Notes under the pieces: generated by a model
The model's input: the letters and a program-made list of their open reading frames with translations, nothing else
Databases searched by the model: none
Told to the model about the DNA's origin: nothing
NCBI RefSeq assembly: GCF_036924745.1
Contig: NZ_JAZHSD010000001.1
Coordinates: forward strand, 5,022,001-5,086,000
Direction: 5' to 3'
Length of the DNA: 64,000 bases
Source of the DNA: Bradyrhizobium sp. AZCC 1693
GTDB lineage: Bacteria; Pseudomonadota; Alphaproteobacteria; Rhizobiales; Xanthobacteraceae
Program-made: the position numbers and the translations under genes
Part shown: positions 48,061 to 57,299 of the stretch, one piece after another
Layout of the letters: every line of letters begins with the position of its first letter
Position numbering within the stretch: the first letter of the stretch is position 1

Positions 48061-49056
48061 TCACCGTTTCTCGCTATCCATATGCGCGAGTTGCGCCTCG
48101 GGATAGCGCGCGCCTGCGGCGGCGCCTGGCGGAAAAGCCTTGGCGAGCGCGGCGAGCTGCGTATCCGTCAATTTCACATCGAGCGCGCCGAGCGCTTCGG
48201 AAAGGCGGTCGCGGCGACGTGCGCCGACCAGCGGTACGATGTCGCTGCCCTGCGCTGCGACCCAGGCAATCGCGACCTGCGCCGGGGACGCGCCGACCTC
48301 GGCCGCAATGGCGCGCAGGGAATCCACCAGTGCCAGATTGGCGTCGAGATTGGAGCCCTGGAAGCGCGGGCTCATCTGACGAAAATCCTGCACAGCGGAG
48401 CGTTGCTTCGACCAGTGTCCGCTGATCAGCCCGCGCGCCAGTACGCCGTAGGCGGTGATGCTGATTCCGCGCTCGCGGCAGGTCTTGAGAATGTCGCTCT
48501 CGATGCCGCGTGCGAGCAATGAATATTCGATCTGCAGGTCGACGATCGGATGCACCGCGTGCGCCCTGCGAATGGTTTCGGAGCCCACTTCGGAGAGGCC
48601 GATATGCTTGATCCAGCCGGCCTTCACCATGTCGGCCATAGCGCCGACGGTTTCCTCGATCGGCACATCGGGATCAAGCCGCGCCGGCCGATAGATGTCG
48701 ATGGTGTCGACGCCGAGCCGCTGCAGCGAATAGGCGACAAAGTTCCTGATCGCCGCCGGCCGGCTGTCATAGCCGAGAAAGCCCTTGTTGGGATCGCGCA
48801 GGGCGCCGAACTTGACGCTGATCTGCAGATTGTTGCGATCGCGCCGCGTGAGCGCTTCGCGGATCAGCATCTCATTGTGGCCCATGCCGTAGAAATCGCC
48901 GGTGTCGAGCAGGGTGATGCCGGCATCGAGCGCGGCGTGGAGGGTGGCGATGCTCTCGCTGCGGTCGGCCGGGCCGTAGAAGTCCGACATGCCCATGCAG
49001 CCGAGGCCGATGGCCGAGACGGATGGACCTGTCGTGCCGAGTTTGCGCTTTTCCAT
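48061..49056 (-). CDS. Aldo/keto reductase
   Basis: A 331-residue TIM-barrel NADPH-dependent reductase of the AKR13-like group ([28 protein letters not shown]). Catalytic Asp/Tyr are in [14 protein letters not shown] and Lys in ISVKFG. The usual catalytic His of YxQHR is replaced: the segment reads [14 protein letters not shown] precedes the ATG at 49056. It is transcribed away from a LysR gene, which is probably its regulator. Substrate unknown. Confidence 0.9.
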   Translation of the reverse strand: MEKRKLGTTGPSVSAIGLGCMGMSDFYGPADRSESIATLHAALDAGITLLDTGDFYGMGHNEMLIREALTRRDRNNLQISVKFGALRDPNKGFLGYDSRPAAIRNFVAYSLQRLGVDTIDIYRPARLDPDVPIEETVGAMADMVKAGWIKHIGLSEVGSETIRRAHAVHPIVDLQIEYSLLARGIESDILKTCRERGISITAYGVLARGLISGHWSKQRSAVQDFRQMSPRFQGSNLDANLALVDSLRAIAAEVGASPAQVAIAWVAAQGSDIVPLVGARRRDRLSEALGALDVKLTDTQLAALAKAFPPGAAAGARYPEAQLAHMDSEKR

Positions 49057-49157
49057 GGTGGTTCTCCTCGAAATCGGTGGCGGGCATTCGCGCTGTGGTG
49101 ACGAGGCTGATATGAGGCATCTGGATCGCGCCGATAAGCTGGACAATCATGAATGGC

Positions 49158-49177
49158 TTGTTCACTATATCGAACAA
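49158..49177. promoter_or_regulatory. Palindromic operator at the LysR start
   Basis: TTGTTC (49158-49163), an eight-base spacer, then GAACAA (49172-49177) make a perfect inverted repeat touching the start codon of the LysR gene at 49177. It suits a LysR dimer site for autorepression and for activation of the divergent aldo/keto reductase gene. Confidence 0.65.
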
Positions 49178-50097
49178 TGAAGGATTTCGACCTCCGCGAC
49201 CTCGATGCTTTCGTCGCCGTGGCGCGCACCCGGAATTTCCGCCGCGCCGCGGTCGAGCAGCGCGTCTCCGTCTCAAGCCTCAGCCAGCGGCTGCGCGACA
49301 TGGAGGAGCGGCTCGGCGTGCGCTTGATGAACCGCACCACACGCAGCGTCGCGCTCACTGAGGCCGGCGAGTTGTTGCTCGCCCGTGTCGGCCCGGCGAT
49401 ATCAGATGTCGGGGAGGCGCTGGATCAGGTGCGCGGCCTGCGGGCCGTGCCGTCGGGGCGTCTGCGCATCAATGCGCCGCCGCCGGCGATCGATCTGGTG
49501 CTGGCGCCGATGGCCGCGCCGTTTCTTGCAGCGCATCCCAAGATCGATCTGGAGATCGTCGGCGAGAGTTCGTTCGTCGATATCGTTGCCGGAGGCTTTG
49601 ACGCCGGCGTGCGCTATGGCGAGCATCTGGCGCAGGACATGATCGCGGTCTCGCTCGGGGCGCCGCAGCGCTACGCGGTGGTGGCCTCGCGCGAATACGT
49701 CGCGCAGCATGGAATCCCAAAACATCCGAAGGATCTGCTGGAGCATTCCTGCATCCGCACCCGCTTCGGCAGCGGCGCGATGCTGGATTGGGAGTTCGAG
49801 AAAGCTGGCCGCGTCGTGAAAGTCTCACCGCCGCCAAAGCTGATCGCGACGTATCTCGGCCTGGCGCTGCGCGCCGTGCATGACGGCATCGGCTTCTGGC
49901 TGACGTTCGAGGGATACGTTCGCTATGGCATCAAGTCGGGCGCGCTGGTCAGCGTGCTCGACGACTGGTGTTCGCCGTTTCCGGGACCGTTCTTATATTA
50001 CCCGAGCCGCCGCCAGCCACCGCCGGCGCTCGCCGCGTTCGTCGCCTTTGTCGCGGAATGGCGAAAGCGGGAGCGGCGAAAGGGTAAGTCGCCATAG
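49177..50097 (+). CDS. LysR-family transcriptional regulator
   Basis: A 306-residue regulator. The N-terminal helix-turn-helix is in FRRAAVEQRVSVSSLSQRLRDMEERLG, followed by LMNRTTRSVALTEAGELLL. The remaining 220 residues are the effector-binding domain. The ATG at 49177 is preferred over one at 49153, because the earlier start would place the operator inside the gene. Divergent from the aldo/keto reductase, which it probably controls. The family members closest by eye act on aldo/keto reductases or oxidoreductases. Confidence 0.92.
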   Translation: MKDFDLRDLDAFVAVARTRNFRRAAVEQRVSVSSLSQRLRDMEERLGVRLMNRTTRSVALTEAGELLLARVGPAISDVGEALDQVRGLRAVPSGRLRINAPPPAIDLVLAPMAAPFLAAHPKIDLEIVGESSFVDIVAGGFDAGVRYGEHLAQDMIAVSLGAPQRYAVVASREYVAQHGIPKHPKDLLEHSCIRTRFGSGAMLDWEFEKAGRVVKVSPPPKLIATYLGLALRAVHDGIGFWLTFEGYVRYGIKSGALVSVLDDWCSPFPGPFLYYPSRRQPPPALAAFVAFVAEWRKRERRKGKSP

Positions 50098-50108
50098 CCC
50101 GCATCTCG

Positions 50109-50229
50109 CAGCCCGGATGGAGCCAACGGGTTGCGCGAACGCGCGCCCGATGACAGGCTCCGCGCAATCCGGGACGGTGGACTCATGGACTCAGTTATCC
50201 CGGATTTCGCTGCGCTCCATCCAGGCTAC
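50109..50229. repeat. Inverted-repeat element with GGATGGAGC arms (family D)
   Basis: The arm CAGCCCGGATGGAGC at 50109-50123 is inverted as GCTCCATCCAGGCTAC at 50214-50229, with inner CGGGTTGCGCG / CGCGCAATCCGGG pairs. A fragment of the arm (CCGGATGGAGCCAACGGGG) recurs at 22439-22457 beside the phosphoesterase gene. Confidence 0.65.
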
Positions 50230-50242
50230 AAGCGACATCCGC

Positions 50243-51244
50243 TCACAGCATGCTGGGCAGCACGCGATCCGGCGGCTTGTGGTTGTCGAGGAAGGTCCTG
50301 ATATTGATGATCACCTTCTCGCCCATTTCAACGCGGCCTTCGATGGTGGCCGAGCCCATATGCGGCAGCAGCGTCACCTTGCCGGCCTTGGCCAGCCGCA
50401 CCAGTTTCGGATTGATGGCGGGCTCGTGCTCGTAGACGTCGAGGCCGGCGCCGCCGATGTCGCCGGCTTCGATCAGCTTGATCAAGGTGTCTTCGTCGAT
50501 CACCCCGCCGCGCGCGGTGTTGACGATATAGGCGTCTTTCCGGATCAGCTTCAGCCGCCGTGCCGATAGCAAATGATAGGTCGCCGGCGTATGCGGACAG
50601 TTCACCGAGATGATGTCCATCCGCGCCAGCATCTGGTCGAGGCTTTCCCAATAGGTCGCGCCGAGCTCCTCGGCGATAACGGGCGCTACGGGGCGGCGGT
50701 TGTGATAATGGATCTGCAGGCCGAAGGCGCGCGCCCGGCGGGCCACGGCCTGTCCGATGCGGCCCATGCCGACGATGCCGAGGCGCTTGCCGCCGATGCG
50801 GTGGCCGAGCATCCAGGTCGGCGACCATCCCTCCCAGTTCTTGCCCTCGGTCAGAATGGTGGCGCCTTCGATCAACCGCCGCGGCACCGCAAGAATCAGC
50901 GCCATGGTCATGTCGGCAGTGTCTTCGGTCAGCACTTTCGGCGTGTTGGTCACCGTGATGCCGCGCGCATGCGCCGACGTGACGTCGATATTGTCGACGC
51001 CGTTGCCGAAATTGGCGATCATGCGCAGCTTGCATTCGGGGTCCTTGAGGAGCGCCTCACCGATCATGTCGGTGACGGTCGGCACCAGCACGTCGGCGGT
51101 GCGGACCGCGTCCGCGATCTGTTCCGGCGTCATCGGCGTGTCGTCGAGATTCAACCGCGCATCGAACAGCTCGCGCATCCGGGTCTCGATCGAGTCCGGC
51201 AGCTTGCGGGTGACGACGACGAGAGGTTTTTTCTTGACCGACAT
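50243..51244 (-). CDS. D-2-hydroxyacid dehydrogenase, glyoxylate reductase-like
   Basis: A 333-residue NAD(P)-dependent dehydrogenase. The Rossmann motif is LGIVGMGRIGQAVARRARAFG with NRRP after it, which favours NADPH. The catalytic Arg is in NTARGGVIDEDTL, Glu in GLDVYEHEP and His in LLPHMGSAT. IANFGNGVDNIDVTSAHARG is the family signature. The protein fits glyoxylate/hydroxypyruvate reductases (GyaR type). It is a single gene. Confidence 0.92.
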   Translation of the reverse strand: MSVKKKPLVVVTRKLPDSIETRMRELFDARLNLDDTPMTPEQIADAVRTADVLVPTVTDMIGEALLKDPECKLRMIANFGNGVDNIDVTSAHARGITVTNTPKVLTEDTADMTMALILAVPRRLIEGATILTEGKNWEGWSPTWMLGHRIGGKRLGIVGMGRIGQAVARRARAFGLQIHYHNRRPVAPVIAEELGATYWESLDQMLARMDIISVNCPHTPATYHLLSARRLKLIRKDAYIVNTARGGVIDEDTLIKLIEAGDIGGAGLDVYEHEPAINPKLVRLAKAGKVTLLPHMGSATIEGRVEMGEKVIINIRTFLDNHKPPDRVLPSML

Positions 51245-51585
51245 GTTCTGCTCTCATGAGGGACGGCGAGAAGCGCGCCGTTCAGACCTCATTAACCCGG
51301 TTGTTCGACACTGCGATGGCCACGCGGTCCCGGTATCCGGCTGTTTCCTGGGCAAGTCCCTTGGGTTCCCCAATACTTGCCTCGGATTTTCGGCAGAGAA
51401 TCCGGGCGTTCTGGGTCTTGGCGTTCTGTCCTCTCTAGCAGAAGGCCGGGCCAAGACAAGAACCCCTCGGACGTTCGCAAGCCGGGGTGCGACCAAAGCG
51501 CGGCACAGGGGTCTGGGGTTTTTCGGGCGTAGCGGGCGGTTTCAACTCGAAGAATTCGGGTTGCGGCTCGGCAGGAGACGGGTTG
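51245..51585. other. Intergenic stretch between the dehydrogenase and SH3 genes
   Basis: About 340 bp. No supported gene: the open frames on both strands are Arg/Pro/Ser-rich shadows. The interval probably holds the two divergent promoters, but no clear -35/-10 pair was found. Confidence 0.4.
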
Positions 51586-52110
51586 ATGGCGTTGGGGCGT
51601 TTCTGTTCGGTGGCGGTGCTGGCGGGGTGCTGGCTTTTGGCATCGGTCAGCACAGGGTTTTCGGCCAAGGATTCGGCCACCACGAGCGGCCTGCCGGTGC
51701 CGCGATATGTCAGCCTCAAATCCGACCACGTGAATGTCCGGGCCGGTCCGACCAAGGATAACGATGTCGCCTGGATCTATACCCGTTCGGGCCTGCCGGT
51801 CGAAATCACCGCCGAGTTCGAGAACTGGCGCCGCGTGCGCGATTCCGAAGGCTCCGAGGGCTGGGTCTATCATTCCCTGCTGTCCGGCCGCCGCACTGCG
51901 GTCGTCACCATGAAGACCAAGGACGAGCTTGCCTCGCTCTATGATCGTCCCGATCCGAGCAGCGCGATTGCGGCGCGCCTGCAGGTCGGCGTCGTCGCCC
52001 AGGTCAGGAAATGCGCCAATGGCTGGTGCCGCGTGGTCGGCAATGGCTTTGACGGCTGGATCGAGCAGCAGCGCCTGTGGGGCGTCTACGCCGACGAGAA
52101 GGTGGAGTGA
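51586..52110 (+). CDS. Secreted bacterial SH3-domain protein
   Basis: A 174-residue exported protein. A signal peptide spans about residues 1-28 (MALGRFCSVAVLAGCWLLAS...), with possible cleavage after GFSA. Two SH3b-like units follow: YVSLKSDHVNVRAGPTKDN with WIYTRSGLPVEITAEFENW and VYHSLLSG, then LYDRPDPSSAIAARLQVGVVAQVRKC and WCRVVGNGFDGWIEQ. They usually bind peptidoglycan. GGAG precedes the ATG at 51586. A family-A repeat follows the stop. Confidence 0.88.
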   Translation: MALGRFCSVAVLAGCWLLASVSTGFSAKDSATTSGLPVPRYVSLKSDHVNVRAGPTKDNDVAWIYTRSGLPVEITAEFENWRRVRDSEGSEGWVYHSLLSGRRTAVVTMKTKDELASLYDRPDPSSAIAARLQVGVVAQVRKCANGWCRVVGNGFDGWIEQQRLWGVYADEKVE

Positions 52111-52117
52111 GGTTCAC

Positions 52118-52234
52118 CGTCGTCCCTGCGAACGCAGGGACCCATACGCCGCGGCTTCTCAATGAGGCGCATAGGCAAACGCCTTCCCTCACAACGTAGA
52201 TTTGGGGTTATGGGTCCCGTTCGGAGGGACGACG
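52118..52234. repeat. Intergenic inverted-repeat element (family A)
   Basis: Arms 52118-52146 and 52209-52234 are inverted and share the pattern of the 5458-5576 element (GTCGTCCCTGCGAACGCAGG against GTCGCCCCTGCGAAAGCAGG). It lies between the convergent SH3 and irr genes and could terminate both. Confidence 0.85.
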
Positions 52235-52241
52235 AAAGCGG

Positions 52242-52733
52242 TTAGCGTTTCTTGCGCAGCCGCACGACCATGTCGACGCGCGCGATTTCGTAGCCTTCCG
52301 GCACGTCCGGCATCTTCGATAGCACCAGATGCGGGTCGGGAATGTCGACCAGCTCGTGGTTGTTCTCGAGATAGAAGTGGTGGTGCGCGGTGACGTTGGT
52401 GTCGAAATAGGTCTTGGTGCCGTCGACCGATACCTGGCGCAAGAGACCCGCATCGGTGAGCTGATTGAGCGTGTTGTAGACGGTCGCCAGCGACACCGGA
52501 ACCTTGGCCAGCGTCGCTTCCTCGTACAGCATTTCCGCGGTCAGATGGCGGGCGCCCTTGCCGAACAGCAGCCAGCCCAGCGCCATGCGCTGGCGGGTCG
52601 GCCGGAGACCGGCGGCCTGCAGCATTTCGTTGACGTCGTGCCAGGGACAGCCGGTCAACGCCGGCTGATGTCCGGCGGCCCGGGCGGCCGGATCGATCCC
52701 GTCGTCGTTCAGGGGTGAGGCTTGGTCGTTCAT
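52242..52733 (-). CDS. irr: Iron response regulator Irr (Fur family)
   Basis: A 163-residue regulator identical in length to Bradyrhizobium Irr. LTGCPWHDVNEMLQ carries the heme regulatory motif with Cys29-Pro30, which makes Irr decay when heme is plentiful. TAHHHFYLENNHEL holds the second heme-binding histidine cluster. The winged helix is RPTRQRMALGWLLFGK and VSLATVYNTLNQLTDAGLL. In rhizobia it represses heme and iron-storage genes under iron limitation. The longer upstream frame runs through the promoter and is rejected; ATG at 52733. Confidence 0.97.
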   Translation of the reverse strand: MNDQASPLNDDGIDPAARAAGHQPALTGCPWHDVNEMLQAAGLRPTRQRMALGWLLFGKGARHLTAEMLYEEATLAKVPVSLATVYNTLNQLTDAGLLRQVSVDGTKTYFDTNVTAHHHFYLENNHELVDIPDPHLVLSKMPDVPEGYEIARVDMVVRLRKKR

Positions 52734-52761
52734 GTCCACTTCGGGCACCACGCGCGCTAAC

Positions 52762-52808
52762 TTGGGCAATATTCTTGCCCAATATAAAAGGAAATCAGGT
52801 AGATGCAA
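52762..52808 (-). promoter_or_regulatory. irr promoter with overlapping palindromic operator
   Basis: On the minus strand, TTGCAT (52808-52803), a 16-nt spacer and TATATT (52786-52781) form a good promoter. Immediately downstream a perfect 8-bp inverted repeat, TTGGGCAA-N5-TTGCCCAA (52762-52782), overlaps the -10 element and would cover the start point. This is the layout of a repressor site. Fur or Irr itself are candidates; the identity is inference. Confidence 0.65.
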
Positions 52809-53070
52809 GTTTTTCGCAACTAGAACCGGCCCAAGGTCAAGAGGAACCAGCGTGCAAACCCAGCGTTTTAGCCCGTTCCGGTGCTTTGCCGGTCCCAAGT
52901 GCCTATGTTACAGAGCGCGCGGACCACATATGCGATTTCGGCAGAGGCTAATGCCGATTGCACCCAAAGTAGCGCCAATTTGCGGGAAACAAGTGTTCTC
53001 CCGTAGGGAAACGGGTCCGGTTCGCTCAGAAAGCGCTCCATCGGGACATCCAAGGTAGAGGCGGGACACG
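52809..53070 (+). promoter_or_regulatory. fabA upstream region
   Basis: About 260 bp between the irr promoter and fabA. It must hold the fabA promoter, but no convincing -35/-10 pair or FabR-like palindrome was found. A GGCGGGACAC stretch lies just before the fabA ATG. Confidence 0.4.
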
Positions 53071-53592
53071 ATGCTGGATCGGCGCAGCGGTTATGAATAC
53101 GAGGACTTGCTGGCCTGTGGCCGCGGCGAGATGTTCGGCCCGGGCAATGCGCAGCTGCCGCTGCCGCCGATGCTGATGTTCGACCGTATCACCGAGATCA
53201 CCGAAAAAGGCGGGGAATTCGGCAAGGGTCTGATTCGGGCCGAACTCGATGTGAAGCCGGACCTGTGGTTCTTCGGCTGCCATTTCAAGAACGATCCGGT
53301 CATGCCGGGCTGCCTCGGCCTGGACGCGATGTGGCAGATGGTCGGGTTCTACCTTGGCTGGATCGGCGGCGAGGGGCGCGGCCGGGCACTGGGTCTGGGG
53401 GAATTGAAGTTCTCCGGCCAGGTGCTGCCGAACGCCCGCAAGGTTGTGTACAACATCGACATGAAACGCGTGATGCGCTCAAAGCTGGTGCTTGGCGTCG
53501 GCGACGGCTGGCTTTCCATGGATGGCGAGATTATCTATCGCGCCAAGGACCTCAAGGTCGGGTTGTTCAAGCAGGGCTCTGCGCCGGGCTGA
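53071..53592 (+). CDS. fabA: 3-hydroxydecanoyl-ACP dehydratase/isomerase
   Basis: A 173-residue hot-dog enzyme that dehydrates 3-hydroxydecanoyl-ACP and isomerises the product to the cis-3 form, committing to anaerobic-type unsaturated fatty acid synthesis. The active histidine is in [23 protein letters not shown] with the partner aspartate, and the substrate tunnel motif [11 protein letters not shown] follows. It is the first gene of fabA-fabB, 60 bp apart. Confidence 0.97.
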   Translation: MLDRRSGYEYEDLLACGRGEMFGPGNAQLPLPPMLMFDRITEITEKGGEFGKGLIRAELDVKPDLWFFGCHFKNDPVMPGCLGLDAMWQMVGFYLGWIGGEGRGRALGLGELKFSGQVLPNARKVVYNIDMKRVMRSKLVLGVGDGWLSMDGEIIYRAKDLKVGLFKQGSAPG

Positions 53593-53652
53593 GCAGCGCG
53601 GTCAAGCAACGAATTTCTCACGGACGAACGGAAACTGCAGGGCGAGGCGATC

Positions 53653-54876
53653 ATGAAGCGGGTTGTCATCACGGGGATGGGGATTGTCTCGTCCATCGGA
53701 AATAACACCCAGGAAGTGCTTGCGAGCCTTCACGACGCAAAATCCGGAATCAAGCGCGCGGAAAAATACGCCGAGCTGGGCTTCCGTTCGCAGGTGCAGG
53801 GCGCGCCGACGCTCAATCCGGCCGACGTCATCGACCGGCGCGCGATGCGCTTCCTCGGCGAAGGCGCGGCGTGGAATCACGTCGCCATGGAGCAGGCGAT
53901 CCAGGACTCCGGGCTTTCTCCGGAAGAAGTTTCCGATGTCCGCACCGGAATCATCATGGGCTCCGGCGGGCCGTCCGCGCGAACCATCGTGGAAGCGGCC
54001 GACATCACCCGAAGCAAGGGCCCCAAGCGCGTCGGACCGTTCGCGGTGCCGAAGGCGATGTCGTCGACGGCGTCCGCCACGCTCGCGACCTGGTTCAAGA
54101 TCAAGGGCGTCAACTATTCGATCTCCTCGGCCTGCGCGACCTCGAACCACTGCATCGGCAACGCCTATGAGACGATCCAGATCGGCAAGCAGGACATGAT
54201 CTTTGCCGGCGGCTGCGAGGAGCTCGACTGGTCGCTGTCGGTCTTGTTCGACGCCATGGGCGCGATGTCGTCAAAATACAACGACACCCCCGCCATCGCC
54301 TCGCGCCCCTACGACATCAGCCGCGACGGTTTTGTCATTGCCGGCGGCGCCGGCGTGGTGGTGCTGGAAGAGCTCGAACGCGCCAAGGCGCGCGGCGCGC
54401 GCATCTACGCCGAAGTGGTCGGCTATGGCGCGACATCAGACGGTTACGACATGGTCGCGCCGTCGGGCGAGGGCGCCGAGCGCTGCATGCGCATGGCGCT
54501 TGAAACCGTGAAAACCCCGATCGACTACATCAACCCGCACGCCACCTCGACGCCGGCCGGCGATCCCCCGGAAATCGAGGCGATCCGAAAGGTGTTCGGC
54601 ACCGGCGATAAATGCCCGCCGATCTCGGCGACCAAGGCGCTGACCGGCCATTCGCTCGGCGCCACCGGCGTGCAGGAAGCGATCTATTCGCTCCTCATGA
54701 TGAACAACGGCTTCGTCTGCGAGAGCGCCAACATCACCGAGCTCGATCCGGTGTTTGCCGACATGCCGATCGTGCGCAAGCGCATCGACAACGCCAAGCT
54801 CGGCACCGTGTTGTCGAACTCCTTCGGCTTCGGCGGCACCAACGCCACGCTGGTGTTCAAGCGGATGGATGCGTGA
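53653..54876 (+). CDS. fabB: 3-oxoacyl-ACP synthase I
   Basis: A 407-residue ketoacyl synthase that extends the cis-3-decenoyl intermediate made by FabA. The Cys-His-His triad is in [32 protein letters not shown] and [14 protein letters not shown], with the glycine-rich [12 protein letters not shown] at the C-terminus. It follows fabA directly and probably shares its transcript. Confidence 0.97.
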   Translation: MKRVVITGMGIVSSIGNNTQEVLASLHDAKSGIKRAEKYAELGFRSQVQGAPTLNPADVIDRRAMRFLGEGAAWNHVAMEQAIQDSGLSPEEVSDVRTGIIMGSGGPSARTIVEAADITRSKGPKRVGPFAVPKAMSSTASATLATWFKIKGVNYSISSACATSNHCIGNAYETIQIGKQDMIFAGGCEELDWSLSVLFDAMGAMSSKYNDTPAIASRPYDISRDGFVIAGGAGVVVLEELERAKARGARIYAEVVGYGATSDGYDMVAPSGEGAERCMRMALETVKTPIDYINPHATSTPAGDPPEIEAIRKVFGTGDKCPPISATKALTGHSLGATGVQEAIYSLLMMNNGFVCESANITELDPVFADMPIVRKRIDNAKLGTVLSNSFGFGGTNATLVFKRMDA

Positions 54877-54960
54877 TTTCGTTGTTGCCTCTTCTCGCTT
54901 GTGGTGAGAGATCGGCAGGCAGCGGATGGTGACTTTGCAACAATCCAAAACGGGGTGCGC

Positions 54961-56133
54961 ATGATTATCGAACCGCGCGTGCGAGGCTTCATCTGCACGA
55001 CGGCACATCCTGTCGGCTGCGCCAGAAATGTCCGCGAGCAGATCGCTTATGTTCTCCGCCAGGGGTCGATTCGGGAGTGCCCCAAGCGTGTCGCCGTGCT
55101 GGGATGTTCAACGGGGTACGGCCTCGCGAGCCGCATTGTTGCGACCTTCGCCGGGGGCGCGGAGACCATCGGCGTGTCGTTGGAGCGCGAGCCCTCAGCG
55201 AGCAGAACGGGCAGTGCTGGCTGGTACAACAACCGAGCATTCGAGATCGAAGCCCGGAAGATCGGACGATCTCCCCTCACGCTGGAGGGCGACGCCTTCT
55301 CCGACGGCATGAAGAAAGACTTCATCGACCGCGTGCGCGAACAATTCGGACAGCTCGACATGCTCGTCTACAGCATGGCCGCTCCCGTCCGGACCGACCC
55401 GGACACGGGACAGACCTATCGCTCGGCGATCAAGCCGCTGGGTGCTCCTGTCGAAATCAAGACCCTCAACACTGAAACCGGCGAGGTCTTCGAGACGACG
55501 ATTACGCCGGCGAGTGAGGATGAAGCGGCCGCCACGGTCGCGGTGATGGGGGGCGATGACTGGAAGCGCTGGATCGATCAGCTCGCGGACGCCGGCGTCC
55601 TGGCGCCGGGTTTCCGGACGCTGAACTACACCTATATCGGCAGCGAACTGACTTGGCCGATCTACTGGAATGGTACTCTGGGGCGCGCCAAGGTCGATCT
55701 CGACCGCAAGGCGGAAGCGATCCGGGGCCGGCTCAGCCAGGACGCGGCCCGCGTGGTGGCGCTGAAGGCCGTGGTCACCCAGGCGAGTTCGGCCATTCCG
55801 GTGGTGCCGCTCTATGGGACGGTGCTGTTCAAGGTCATGAAGCAACTCGGGCTCCACGAAGGATGCATCGAACAAATCGATCGCCTGTTCCGGACGCGCC
55901 TTGGCCCGGGTGTCGCAGTTGACGAGGCCCAGCGCATCAGACTCGACGACTGGGAGCTTTCGCCCGAAGTTCAGGCGGAGGTGTTGCGACGATGGCCCCT
56001 CCTCTCCACGGAAACGCTCGTCGAGTTGGCAGACCTTGCGGAATACAGGAGCCAATTCCTTCGCCTGTTCGGGTTTGGCATCGAGGGCGTCGATTATTCG
56101 CAGGACGTAGACCCCCGCGTCGTCCCGGGTTAA
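54961..56133 (+). CDS. fabV: Enoyl-ACP reductase FabV
   Basis: A 390-residue NADH-dependent trans-2-enoyl reductase that completes each fatty acid elongation cycle. It is the FabV type and not FabI: MIIEPRVRGFICTTAHPVGCARNVREQI is the family N-terminus, GCSTGYGLASRI is the cofactor loop, and YTYIGSELTWPIYWNGTLGRAK supplies the Tyr-x8-Lys active site. FabV enzymes are generally insensitive to triclosan. Rhizobial fabA-fabB loci usually continue into fabI, so this is a replacement. GGGGTG lies upstream of ATG 54961; spacing to fabB is 84 bp. Confidence 0.95.
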   Translation: MIIEPRVRGFICTTAHPVGCARNVREQIAYVLRQGSIRECPKRVAVLGCSTGYGLASRIVATFAGGAETIGVSLEREPSASRTGSAGWYNNRAFEIEARKIGRSPLTLEGDAFSDGMKKDFIDRVREQFGQLDMLVYSMAAPVRTDPDTGQTYRSAIKPLGAPVEIKTLNTETGEVFETTITPASEDEAAATVAVMGGDDWKRWIDQLADAGVLAPGFRTLNYTYIGSELTWPIYWNGTLGRAKVDLDRKAEAIRGRLSQDAARVVALKAVVTQASSAIPVVPLYGTVLFKVMKQLGLHEGCIEQIDRLFRTRLGPGVAVDEAQRIRLDDWELSPEVQAEVLRRWPLLSTETLVELADLAEYRSQFLRLFGFGIEGVDYSQDVDPRVVPG

Positions 56134-56146
56134 GCAAGCTCCGCGC

Positions 56147-56743
56147 TTACCCGGCTGCGATCTTTTCAGCACGCTGGAACGCCGGGCGCGCCACGCAGCG
56201 GTCGATATAGGCGTCGAACGAGGGCCGCGGCGGCACCATCTTGAATAGCCGCACCGCAAAATTCAGCCCGGAGCCGAGCATGATGTCGGCGGCGGAGAAT
56301 TTTTCGCCGAGAATCCATGGACCCTTCTGCAAGGCGGCATCGAGCACGTCGAACGTCTGGGTCGCGCTGCCCCATGCCGCCGTGCTCGCCGGCACCTCAA
56401 GCTTCGTGAAGAGCTGGATCAGCGCCGGTTCGATGCAAGCAGGCGAGAAGAACAGCCATTGCAGGTATCTTGCGCGCAGCGGATCAGTTGCCGACGGGGA
56501 CAGCGCTGTTTCGGGATAACGGTCGGCGATGTAGGCGCAGATCGCCGCCGCTTCGCCCAGCGCAGCGTCGCCGTCCTTCAGCCCCGGCACCTTACCCATC
56601 GGATTGATCGCGAGATACTCCGCCGTCTTCTGTGCGCCGGTCGTGATGTCGGTGAGCACCCGCTCGTAAGGGAGCCCGGCTTCTTCGAGCAACCAGATGG
56701 CGGAGATTGAGCGCGAGCGCGGCGACCAATATAGTTCGATCAT
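56147..56743 (-). CDS. Glutathione S-transferase family protein
   Basis: A 198-residue protein with an N-terminal thioredoxin-like domain (IELYWSPRSRSISAIWLLEEAGLPYERVL) and the glutathione-binding cis-Pro region GKVPGLKDGDAALGEAAAICAYIADRYP, followed by an all-helical C-terminal domain. AAGGAAAC precedes the ATG at 56743; the long upstream frame is not supported. Convergent with fabV. Substrate unknown. Confidence 0.93.
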   Translation of the reverse strand: MIELYWSPRSRSISAIWLLEEAGLPYERVLTDITTGAQKTAEYLAINPMGKVPGLKDGDAALGEAAAICAYIADRYPETALSPSATDPLRARYLQWLFFSPACIEPALIQLFTKLEVPASTAAWGSATQTFDVLDAALQKGPWILGEKFSAADIMLGSGLNFAVRLFKMVPPRPSFDAYIDRCVARPAFQRAEKIAAG

Positions 56744-56834
56744 CACAGGTTTCCTTTTCGGATCATCTGCGAATGTGGCGCAGGATTGCGTCAGGGTGAC
56801 GACCGACGCGGGTGGAATGCAAACGGAACGCCGG

Positions 56835-57299
56835 TCAGCGTTGCTCTGCAAGCATCGCAGGCATGGTATGGTCGAGACTAGTGGCAAGTAATGCGCGAAC
56901 GCCATCGCGCAAGGCCGGATTGCTGGCGGCTTCCCCTGGCGTCGCCGGAAAAGACACATCCTCCAACTTGCGACTAGGTCCATGAATGGGATTCAAACCC
57001 AGCCCGCGTGAAATCAGAGATTCGTCGCCGGTTGACGCCGCGGCGCGCTTGATGATCGAGAAATTCTCTCCGTCAAGCACGAGGATATAGGTCAGAGCGA
57101 ACAAGTGGTTTCGGCCGGCCCAGCCGATGATTCCGATACCGCGTCCGTCCTGGTTAGTATTGCTGAACTGAGTGCTGGACCGCTGCACCAGGATGTACCG
57201 GTTGCAATGGGTGCCGGCCGCGCTCTGCCGGACGGCGGCAACCAGCTCTGCATTGGTGCGAGGATGCTTGGTGCCTCGGATCAGTCGCTCTTTTTCCAT
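56835..57299 (-). CDS. Hypothetical protein
   Basis: A 154-residue protein starting MEKERLIRGTKHPRTNAELV, with no recognised domain, signal peptide or clear membrane segment beyond a hydrophobic run near residues 66-76 (LFALTYILVLDG). It overlaps the end of the upstream acetyltransferase gene by 19 bp in the same direction, so it is probably co-translated. The region after residue 120 is Ala/Leu-rich. Confidence 0.6.
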   Translation of the reverse strand: MEKERLIRGTKHPRTNAELVAAVRQSAAGTHCNRYILVQRSSTQFSNTNQDGRGIGIIGWAGRNHLFALTYILVLDGENFSIIKRAAASTGDESLISRGLGLNPIHGPSRKLEDVSFPATPGEAASNPALRDGVRALLATSLDHTMPAMLAEQR

